Origin: Sweltsa coloradensis
Taxonomy: Eukaryota > Arthropoda > Insecta > Plecoptera > Chloroperlidae
Direction: 5' to 3'
NCBI GenBank assembly: GCA_024449915.1
Contig: JAMZAV010000094.1
Coordinates: 496,001 to 560,000 of the forward strand
DNA length: 64,000 bases
Part shown: piece after piece, positions 34,615 to 43,872 of the stretch
Position numbering within the stretch: the stretch's first letter is position 1
Layout of the letters: each line of letters begins with the position of its first letter
Program-made: the position numbers and the translations under genes
Notes under the pieces: generated by a model
What the model saw: only the letters and a program-made list of their open reading frames with translations
Told to the model about the DNA's origin: nothing
The model's database searches: none

Positions 34615-35431
34615 TCAAAACATTGAACCCATAGCACAGAACTTCCTTCTCTTGCAACATTCAACTTTCAACTGAAGTGCATTATAAGAGTGGCATTGTA
34701 GAGTTTGAATTGGAAATCCCAGACTTCTTAGAATATCACACACGGAAATCCCACTATTTTGGGTTTCTAGTAGCCAGATTTAAACTTAGGAGGGCATCAG
34801 ATGCCATTGATATATCTAGACAATTTTTAAAATTCATACTATTAAAAATCCTACACATACCTACCCACCCCTATAATTATGCCAACACCTAATTAATGAA
34901 AATGTGCATAAACAATATAGTACTACCTACTTTAAATAAGCTTGTGCATGTCATGGTTAAATCAACTATAACATAAAAATGTGTTAGTGGCCCAACCTGA
35001 ATTTTTGTGGGCACTTGAAAGTATGTTTAAGCAACACTTATTCCAAATCTGAACTAAATCCAAGATGGAGCTTTTATGATATTGACCTTTGACCTCAGAC
35101 ATGCATTATTCACAATAAATTTTGTTGATGTAAAATTACTCAATTATTTTATTGTAGTTGGATAGATATTTAAATTACCTTTCATTCAAGCTATCACTCA
35201 ACATTATAGCTTCATGGAGTCAACATTTATTTAAGAAACCGTGGAATTTTCCCGCGCTCGGAAGACTGCGGACTTAAAAATTGGTAGCCCTGTATCTCTG
35301 AAACTACTCGACCGAAAAAATAAAAAAAATAGGGTATGATGATATCATTGCCACAAGTACATGTGCCAAAAATTATTCAAATCGGAGATAGTGACCGAAA
35401 ATGAGTTTGTTGATTTGACATGGAACGACCC
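34615..35431. mobile_element. Promoter-side end of the ORF-bearing insert
   Basis: AT-rich non-coding DNA upstream of the ORF. It ends at 35405-35431 with GTTTGTTGATTTGACATGGA then ACGACCC, near-identical to the right ends of the palindromic element at 35998-37056 and of a fragment near 16240-16268. This suggests a shared terminal repeat. Confidence 0.5.
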
Positions 35432-35997
35432 ACATGCTTTATCTGATTGTTATGATTTTTTCACAAAACCTCAATTTTATGAATATATTCCTGTGAAATT
35501 AGAGCGCAATCGAAAAATTATTTCTTATGAAAATCGCAATTTTACGATCTTTTTATATTTTTAAAACATTCTTCAACTTATAAATTATAATAGGCCTACC
35601 TACATACTTTATTCGATTGTAATGATTTTTTCACAGAACCTTAATTTTATGAATTAATATAGGCCTATTAGTGTGAAATTTGAGTGCAATCGAAAAATAA
35701 TTTCTTATGAAAATCGCAATTTTACGCATTTTGTTTTAAAAAAATTTCTTCAGCTTAGGCCTATAACATCTACATGCTTTATCCCATTGTAATGATATTT
35801 TCACAGAACTTCAATTTTATGAATTTATATATTTGTGTAAAATTTGAGCCCTGAATAGAAAAATAATTTCTAATGAAAATCGCAATTTTACACCTTTTTC
35901 TTTTAAAAAAACATACGTTCATCCAACAACGCGCCAGATAAAGTGTTTGCGAAGCTTCCTAGTGTATAGAAACAAGTATTCCACAGGTATGTGTTCA

Positions 35998-37056
35998 GGG
36001 TAATTCCATGTCAAATCAACCAGGCCATTTCCATGACCATCTCCAACATTGATGAAACTTGGAAAATCTACTCTTACTAACATAACATGTAGATTGATCG
36101 TGGAAAATTTTGATTTCCTGACGAGCTTAGTTTTTTAGTAACGCCCCGCTCAAAAACTCAAATTTGGCGACGCCGAGCGCCGTACCGTAATTGGTAACTT
36201 TTAAACCGTTGGATGTAAAAGGATAATTTATTTTAAATTAAAGAGTTTTTTATTAGCAATTTAATTTATAATGTATTTGAATGCATTCCTGATTGTGAAA
36301 CCATGTAAAAAATTCAAATTTGTTTTGAAACCTACCCTACGAGATAAAGTATCTTTTAAATAAAAAAATTTAAAAAATGTGTTTTTGTATGTTTTTTACA
36401 TGTACAAAAAAATTTGGGATGGGATGGCATTGGGATTATGATATATCACAGGGTCATGCTGCGCACCAAATGTGTATAATGTAACTGTTTTTACCTTCCA
36501 TTTGTAGTGAAATTCAAGTTTGCCACAATTAATTTCTTTGAAAAATAAAAACGGAAGATAAAAACTGACACATAACACACATTTGGTGCATAACCTGTGA
36601 TATATCATTATCCCAAATCCCAATGCCATCCCACCCCAAATTATTTTGTGCATGTAAAAAACATCTAAACAAAAACACGTTTTTTTTAAATTTATTTAAA
36701 AGATACTTTTTCTCGTAGGGTAGGTTTAAAAACTAGATTTTTTATGTGGTTTCACAATTTGGAATGCATTCAAATACATATAAATTAAGTTGCCAATAAA
36801 AAACACTAATATAAAAAAAAAATTAGCCTTTAACGTCCAACGGTTTAAAACTTACAAATTCAGGTACGCCGCTCGGCGTCGCCAAATTTGAGTTTTTGAG
36901 CGGGGCGTTACTCGAAAACTAAGCCCGTCAGGAATACAAAATTTTCTACGATCAATCTACATGTTAGTAAGAGTAGATTTGCCAAGTTTCATCAAAATCG
37001 GAGATGGTCAAGTTTTATTTCAGGCTCGGCTTGGTTGATTTGACATGGAATGACCC
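35998..37056. mobile_element. 1.06-kb near-perfect palindromic element
   Basis: Starts GGGTAATTCCATGTCAAATC and ends with its inverse (GATTTGACATGGAATGACCC). Inverted similarity continues almost to the centre near 36525, including GACGCCGAGCGCCGTACCG against CGGCGTCGCC. No target duplication is evident. ORFs across the centre are by-products of the palindrome. Confidence 0.82.
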
Positions 37057-37763
37057 TACACTCTTATTAACGTGGTGCAATGTCCCGAAAACCGTTGAAT
37101 ATTAATGTAAATAGTTATATTATTCGACTCTAATTAATATGAACTAATAAAATTGCTTTATAGAGGATTCCAGGGGGATGCCCTAATAGTTTGATCCTGG
37201 GTAAAATACGTCCATGACCTGCCTCCCCGAAGGTAATGTGGGTCCGGAGCGCACAGCGCCAGAAAATTGTTCAATTCTTAAGAGTGTGATTAGAGTAGCC
37301 TATTTTAACGAGTTTTAGGCATGTTTTTTATTTTTAAAAAAATGTGGTAAAGCATTTGTTGATAAAAGTTGCTAAAAAGTTGCTTTTTCAATGATTTGTT
37401 AATAAAAGTTGCTAAATGTTACTGTCTTAAAAAAAGGTTGCTAAAACTCTAAAAAAGTTGCCACTGGACGCCCTGTACCTTCTGCCTTTTTTTTTAACAA
37501 ACATTTCTATAGTTGGCGATGTACGTGATTAGGCCTAGTGGTGCCGAGTGCTGACAGTGACAATAATTATTTGTTTGTTGATTCTTGTGTTTTGATAAGT
37601 AACAATTTGTGTTGAATGTTGTACAAAACAAATGAAACTAAATAACTGAAAGAAAACAAGAATAAATATCAAATAAAGTCTTTCTCCAATGCCAAGCAGC
37701 TTGGAGCATAGCCTAGTTTGCACATCAAACAATGTAGATTATACTAGGTCTACTGAGTAGGCC

Positions 37764-38086
37764 CAGTGGCGGCTCGAAGGTTCCAATATGACCGGTGCCA
37801 GATATTTTCCATAGCACCCACCCCTCTGTGGTGAGGAGCCATTTTTGGAGGGGTGATCAGTAAACAGGCGTCTGGGGGCTTGCCCCCGGATTTATTTGCC
37901 TTCAAGGTCATGTTTGGTGGCAATCTAATCTGTGCGTTCTAGAGTAGTAGAATGCACAAAACAGATTTATAGATTCACAAAAAGAAAAATCAGGGTGGTT
38001 ACATGGGTTGGGCTGGCATACCCTTCCCACCCCTGGCAGGTACCGGTGCCATGGCACCGGTCAGGGTATAGGTCAAGCCGCCACTG
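37764..38086. mobile_element. hAT-type MITE, 323 bp, 8-bp TSD inside a TAGGCCTA word
   Basis: Ends CAGTGGCGGCT and AGCCGCCACTG are perfect inverted repeats. The perfect 8-bp duplication AGTAGGCC is at 37756-37763 and 38087-38094. Inner inverted motifs GACCGGTGCC and GGCACCGGTC are also present. Confidence 0.92.
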
Positions 38087-38674
38087 AGTAGGCCTACCTA
38101 CTGAATGAGGTAGGCCTACTTTTGCAGTTAGGAGTGATGCAAATCTTTATGTACCGGTCGACCTTATGTATGTTTTGGTAACGAATAATAATACTAATGA
38201 TAATATTGTAAAACATATGCGCTTTGCCCCCCCCCCCCCACCAAACCTGCCTCACTCTAACTGCAAAAGTACCCTGAATGATGTAGGCCTAGCTTACTTG
38301 CCTAAATTACAATCTTTGAGGCTATGAATATCTACTTGCTACAGTTTGCAAATCAATCGGCAACTTTAAAAAACTTAAAAAGAGCTAAATGGATCATCTT
38401 TGCATAGCGGATTACTCACGTAGGCCCTGGCCTATAAACCATTATCAACTGATATACCGTACCTTGATTCCGATTGGTTCCGGTAGCCTACTTAATGTAC
38501 GGAACGGGAAAAGTTGAAACTTGACGAAGTTCTCGTTCTCAGGCTTTATTGTGCATCGTGTCGTAAGTTAACATGAGATTAAACTTTCTTCCCGTTCTCG
38601 TTACCGGGCAATTGTGCATCTAGGCTATTGCCTGCAGGTTAATGTCAGGCCTATAGTTCCGTGCACCTTTAGTC

Positions 38675-39815
38675 GGAACCAAACCGGATGGAGTGGAGGG
38701 AGCAACATTTCAACGTGGGCGACTTTAAAGGAAGTGGCTATTTAACCGTAGCTACGGGAAAATTACGATTCTCAATTCGTCCGTAGCATGAACGAAGATC
38801 AGCGGAAATAATCGAAGGTATCCGAATCGTCCGCGGGATACCACCTAACTAGGCCAATAGCTTCAAATATCACATTGCTTGTGGCAGAGTGGTACCCCGT
38901 CCAAATTTATGCGGAGGTCGGCGGTTCAAAATTTTCGTTTGGCTTTTTTTGCCATTCATTTGGTCCATGTTTTTTCTTCAAATGATTTCACCACTTTGGC
39001 CCCGCGCAAACACAATTCTAGATGATAAAGCGTTTAAAAAAGTCTGCGCTGCGCAGTTTCTAGGATACACGATAAGACGCACCCGAAACCTTTCCTTAAA
39101 AACGATTAAAAAATTTAAAATACAACGTTAGGTTTTTGGTAAGTAGAGGTTATTTTATTAAAAAAAACGAGTTAAGATTTAAAATACAACGTTAAAGGTT
39201 TGTAAGTAGAGTATTTTATTGAAAAGGTTGTGGGCCCTAGGCTACTAAGTAAGTCAAAATAAACATGGCGCGCCGGCAACAGTGAAATGGAGTGTTTGTG
39301 TTCAATCTTTATTTTAATTAAACATTAATTCGTATATTTTCAGAGTGCTTTTATTGAAATTAAACGTAATTTACTTCCCGTTCCTACGGTTAATAGCGGG
39401 CCCTAATTTTTCCGTATCCACAGTTCGAGTACCTCGGTGTTTCCCGCCGATGTTCGTTCATCTACGACGAATTGAGAAACGTAATTTTCCCGTAGCTACG
39501 GTCGAATAGCCTCAGCGGACTTTAAAACTGTCCACGGTATTGCAATCTAGGCTACCCTTTTCTATGGTTGCAGAAACAGCGCATTGTGTGAGGCAATAGG
39601 GGACATGGACTGAACGGAGATGCGCAACAAAACTTTTCAGAAACGTCTTTTCAAGATTGTATCCAAATTTGGTTTGGTCAGTAGTACCCTCACGAGTCTT
39701 GCCCACCTGCCGAAAACCACATGCAGACACCAAAAGTAGCCCTTAAGAACCTTTTTTCAAACAATCGCGTGAACAAACCCCACCCACCTCATAACATCCC
39801 ATCCGGTTTGGTTCC
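38675..39815. mobile_element. DNA transposon remnant with GGAACCAAACCGGATGG ends
   Basis: A 17-bp perfect terminal inverted repeat is at 38675-38691 and 39799-39815. Inner inverted blocks (GTAGCTACGGGAAAATTACG around 38749-38768 and its complement around 39487-39507) also match. No target duplication or transposase was identified. Confidence 0.6.
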
Positions 39816-39893
39816 TTCGAAACCTGACTTCAAGTATAGACCCGGGCTTACATTGCCATAAACTTAAAGATAAGGTTTCCCTTTTAAAAGTCA

Positions 39894-40130
39894 GTAGGCC
39901 TACAGGCATTTGGACAAGGCCTAAGTGTAACTCGCCTAGGCCTAGGCCATATTAAAGTACCTAGGCCTAGCCTACGCTAGGCCCTTAGGCCTAGTGCCTA
40001 CAATCTTTAACCTAGCCTAGGCCTACCCTAGGCCTAGGGCTAGGCAACCCTTAAAGAAAACTTTGCCTTCACATGTCTGATTAGCCCTACATTCGATTGC
40101 TGGCAGAAAAAAGAAGTCTAGGCCTAGGGC
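39894..40130. repeat. Dense cluster of TAGGCCTA words
   Basis: About twenty partly overlapping GGCCTA/TAGGCC words in 240 bp, for example CCTAGGCCTAGGCC at 39936-39949. Isolated copies occur throughout the window. Confidence 0.7.
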
Positions 40131-40526
40131 CTAAGTCAAATTAAAATTCAGAAAAATTACATTTTAAAATACAAAACAGGCACGCTAAAACGTCATATTA
40201 TTCTAGTTGGCGCTATTTTTCTACTTCTTCGTATGCCCACCAGGGCTATTGATGGAATCACTTCAACCCGCCATTGAAGGACATAAAGCCAAATTTCATA
40301 AATCAAACTAACACGGTCCCCACAAGTAACTTTGATTGATTTCACTAACAACTAACGAAATGTAGTTTCCTTCAACACCATAATAAATAGGCACCATCAT
40401 ATAGAAAACAGATAAACAACCCGAAATTTCATGTCCAAAGTTTCCCTCCCGTATTTCACAAATCACGTTGGGTCAGCATGGGATAACAAGTTTACGAAGA
40501 AAGTTTACTATGAAAAACCGTATTAC

Positions 40527-40583
40527 CTTATTTGTGTTGTCGACCGTACTGTCTTTCTTGATTTCGGCTTTCTCACCGGACAT
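40527..40583 (-). CDS. AT-hook nuclear protein, exon 1 (start)
   Basis: Encodes residues 1-19, MSGEKAEIKKDSTVDNTNK. The ATG at 40583 follows TTCAAAA; no earlier in-frame ATG with promoter support was seen. The donor AAG|GTAATA is phase 0 and joins exon 2 across a 22-kb intron. The complete chain gives 232 residues: a short charged N-terminus, a basic stretch (32-54), an AT-hook (64-70), an acidic region, a Pro/Ala-rich linker (about 119-155) and a charged tail. It is likely a nuclear chromatin-associated protein; the specific family is not established. Confidence rests on four consistent phases and a promoter-like upstream region. Confidence 0.75.
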
Positions 40584-40639
40584 TTTTGAACGAAATTAGG
40601 AGGCTACAATCAGCAAAACACGGCAATTTTCAACGCAGA

Positions 40640-40720
40640 ATGTTCGAGCTCCCGGCACAAGTGTTTATACAAACACGCGAAGATGGCGGTTTAGCGTGGG
40701 TCACGTGACGCAAATGAAAT
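40640..40720 (-). promoter_or_regulatory. Promoter-like patch: YY1-type site and E-box
   Basis: AAGATGGCGG at 40680-40689 matches the YY1 consensus common at metazoan transcription starts. The palindrome GTCACGTGAC at 40700-40709 is a USF/MITF-type E-box. Both lie 100-125 bp upstream of the exon 1 ATG. No TATA box was seen. A role for this gene is inferred from position. Confidence 0.6.
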
Positions 40721-40964
40721 CGAAAAAGCCACCTACCGGAGATTCCCGTAAGTTCTGAAAAACCAACCGACAAAACAGTACTCTGCAATAAAATAATCAA
40801 ATTACCGGTAATTTTGAATAAGGCATGGCAGCTGCTGCGGTGCGTACGTATATGCGTACGTAAATGCAATGGGGACTTTCGGGCAAAAGGATAAAGCCCC
40901 CCCTCCCCCCAACCCCAGAGAAGCCAGGGCATTTTGATGCGTGACAGTAAACAACGTATAGATA

Positions 40965-41670
40965 CTAGGAAAACGCTAAAGCCCGCGGTGATGGTGACTT
41001 TTAAAGTTTTTAGTTTGCGTGGGATTCTTCTTTTGCAAGTGCTTGTTTTGCTGCCTACGCTCGAAGGGGAATGTTTTCATTCTTTTTTTCTTGTCAATTG
41101 TATTATTTACCGAAAAACTTATTAAAAGCTTTATTCTATGGTTCTGGTAAATTTTTCCACTTTTTCTTTCAAAGTACTACAACCATAACCAATGCCATGA
41201 TAATATAACGTTGACCCCACCCGTTTGGTCGAATTGGCCCAAATGGACGAAAATTCGCACAAAAAGTCAAAAAACGTATATTAAAAGCTTTATTTCTTCG
41301 ATTCTGGCTAACTTTTTCACTTTTTTTTTAGAAAACAATACTCACCATACCTTAAGTCCATTTGAATATGAACTTGTAGCCCACCCTTGTCAGAATTGGC
41401 CCAATGGCCGAAAAAATCGCACTAAAATCGAAAAAAATCGTAAAGACGATATTCATGAGAAAAATTTCTTCGATTGTACCCAAAAATGTAGAATCTAAGT
41501 CAGAAAACGAAGTCGTGTAAATTTCATCAAGTCGCATAGCCGTTTGCCCGTGGGGCGAACAACAGACGAAAAAAACAAAAAAAAAAAAAACAAAAACAAA
41601 AAACAAAAAAACACCCGAGCTAAATTTTTTGGGGGTCAGTGAAATTGAAGTCTTCGCTTCGCTCATCCAA
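40965..41670 (-). mobile_element. Helentron-like element, subfamily A, 706 bp
   Basis: Minus orientation: 5' end TTGGATGAGCGAAGCGAAG at 41670, 3' end ...GCGTTTTCCTAG at 40965. It lies about 380 bp upstream of the AT-hook gene's start codon. The internal module is present twice, the first degraded. Confidence 0.75.
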
Positions 41671-42250
41671 ATATGGATATAGGGAGACTGGGAAAAATTG
41701 GAAGACTTGTAGCAACGCCTGTTGTGTATGCCTTTAAAACTGTTGATTCGTGACCCCAAACCTGACGCACGTTGAAACGCATGTTTACCAACTGGCGGGA
41801 TACACATGCCAACAATCCACCCACCCCCTGAAATTTATTTTAAAGTGTTATTCAATATATTTCTCTTAAAACTGCAAACTGGCTTACACGGCTTACCTAT
41901 GTTACGATGCCCGTATTGTTACGGCATCACCAATGTAATCTAACAGCTGCAAATAAAATACAATACAATACAATACGAGCACTGCTACGGCTAATCACTA
42001 CACTTGACTCCGTAAAGGTAAGAGAAGCCAATGTTAGAATTTATCTTTGGTAGAATGTATAATCTACGTATTATTTGTATTATTTGACATTTATTTTTTT
42101 TATTATTATTTATTTAACGTCTATCCTATTCAGTTATAAAAACTGATTTACAAAGGAAGACAACTAAATAACTCTAATTACATAGATGCAGAAACAACAA
42201 ATAAACTACATTTCGTAAATATTTGAAATAGCAGCATTACAACAACAAAA
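41671..42250. other. No gene; LINE-like tail
   Basis: AACAGCTGCAAATAAAATAC followed by ACAAT repeats (41942-41978) resembles a CR1-type 3' tail. Low-complexity ATT runs lie at 42090-42115. Confidence 0.35.
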
Positions 42251-42970
42251 TAATAATAATTTATGTATTTTACCTGCCCATAGGGCAGGAAGGCTAATGC
42301 AGGGCAAGTGTGCCCTCTGTAGCCTGACACAGTGATAACAGAGTTACAAATTAAACATTACATGAAAAACAACAAGAGAACATGACATTTATAAAGTTAG
42401 ACAAATTGAAAGGCAAAAGGCGGAGGGTACTTGAATCGCGGTAGAGGTCTGAAGACTCGAGGACGCGAAACGAGGTCGTGAAGCTCATTCCTGCCGCCTG
42501 CGTGAAGACGTTGCACGTAAGCCCCTGCGAGGGTGTCGAGTCGAGCGCTGATACCACCGACGCCGGTTTGGCTATACACGTCTTCATTCCGCGTCATCGG
42601 AGGAAGCCGCGCGATGCGGCGAAGGATTCTTCGCTCCAGCGAGAAGTATTGCTGGAGACATCCTCCAAAGACGGGTGTCAGCGCCGGGGCCGCGTATTCA
42701 AAGAGGGGACGGACGAAAGTTTTATAAGTGTGCCGTAGAGTACGGAAACTGCATCCAGAAAGTCGCTTACAAGCATCACGAGTAAATTTAGTCTCGACCG
42801 CGCACGGTTGATGACGTCACGGCAATGAGCACCCCAGTTCAGAATGTCTGTAAACGTTACTCCAAGGTACTTGACAGACCGACTAGGGTACACCGTAGCA
42901 CCCCAAAGTGAGATGGACTGACGGAGTGGTCGTTGAGACATTTTCTGCGTTTTTGTACAATGCAAACAAC
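42251..42970 (-). pseudogene. Non-LTR retrotransposon RT C-terminal fragment (Jockey/CR1 group)
   Basis: On the minus strand, SVKYLGVTFTDILNWGAHCR (complement about 42810-42880) is the RT block just after the palm in Jockey/CR1-type LINEs. It continues RARSRLNLL and, in a shifted frame, YAAPALTPVF, SLERRILRRIARLPPMTRNE, the thumb-like region, then a run to PPPFAFQF. At least one frameshift or deletion near 42740-42770 breaks the frame, and the catalytic palm is absent. The following 3' UTR-like text reaches about 42250. Confidence 0.7.
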
Positions 42971-43538
42971 ATAGCCCTACGTCCTTTATACTATAGATAA
43001 GTTATGTAATTTTAAAAAATCCTTCAAAGTGCCATTTTGTGTTTTGCATTTTGTACTGAAAACAAGGTTCGTCCATATTCATTATTTTGAATTGCTGTAA
43101 CTTATTATTATTTATTACTATATGTATGAAACCGTTTGCAGTTATTATTACAATTTTATTTTAAAAGAAAAATAGAAGTGCAAGTAAAAGTCACATTGCA
43201 AGTTTATTATTTGTTATTATCTGGTTCTGGGTTCGATCCCCAGTTGGGGCAAACTTTTACGACAATTTCTATAATTCACTAATAACGTCCTCAAAGCGGG
43301 CTTATGCTTAAAAACCTTGTATTCATGTTGTTAAACATGCAAATGCTTCAAAATGCTACCAAATGATCGGTTTTTGAAGTAAAAGTGCTAAATATTCAAA
43401 GTCAAGATGCCATTTTCACGCACCTCTACTCACCATTTTTAATAAACAAGTTTATCGGTAAGAAATATTATGAAAGTAAACTTAATCCAGCATCTACAGT
43501 CACGTGAACAATATAGTTGTGTGTTACATAATACCCAC
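42971..43538. other. No gene; tRNA-like T-arm fragment
   Basis: CTGGGTTCGATCCCCAG at 43227-43243 is a T-arm with perfect stem, probably the end of a truncated SINE. The rest is featureless. Confidence 0.35.
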
Positions 43539-43872
43539 ACATAACAAAAAACTTGTAAACAATCAGCCAGACCTTACACAATTAAAAGCAATGAGATCTA
43601 AAAGAAATGCTAAGCTAATGTACCCTCCTACATTTTCGCAATCCACTTACTGCATCCTTGCAAAACGTGACAAAATTTTATTTGCAACTATTGTTTTAAA
43701 TGTAAAAGTTTGTGCAAATTTATTTTGCCAAGCTTTGCAAGGATGCAGTCACAGGGCAAAGCGGATTGCAAAAATGTAGGAGAGTACATAAGCTTGGCAT
43801 TTCTTTTAGATCTCATTGCTTTTGATTGTGTAAGGTTTGGCTGATTTTTTACAAGTTTTTTGTTATGTGTAA
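43539..43872. mobile_element. Hairpin element, family P
   Basis: Arms about 43539-43690 and 43712-43872 are inverted copies (for example AGCAATGAGATCTAAAAGAA and TTCTTTTAGATCTCATTGCT). A half-copy lies at 49552-49760 and an interrupted copy at 61022-62010. No ORF of substance. Confidence 0.75.

Larger units (their letters stand above)
32994..35962 (+). mobile_element. Helentron-like element (subfamily B) split by a 2.2-kb insert
   Basis: The left part 32994-33261 begins TTGGATGAGCGTAGCGAAG. The right part 35432-35962 resumes with ACATGCTTTATC, exactly where other copies continue (ATAACACCT|ACATGCTTTATC). It ends ATCCAACAACGCG...GAAGCTTCCTAG followed by T. Three internal modules are in the right part. 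Confidence 0.75.
32544..37475. mobile_element. hAT-like element containing three further insertions
   Basis: Ends CAGGGTGTCCAGTG and CCACTGGACGCCCTG are inverted repeats, flanked by TACCTT at 32538-32543 and 37476-37481. Both ends carry several AAGTTGC(T) repeats, all in the same orientation. Removing the Helentron-like copy with its insert and the palindromic element leaves about 0.9 kb. A 6-bp duplication is short for hAT, so the superfamily is uncertain. Confidence 0.65.

Noticed and set aside
36396..36653. 85-residue ORF
   Set aside because: It spans the centre of a near-perfect palindrome, so both strands give similar chance frames.
40934..41125. 63-residue plus-strand ORF near the promoter
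   Set aside because: It lies mostly within a Helentron-like copy and has no family resemblance or splice support.
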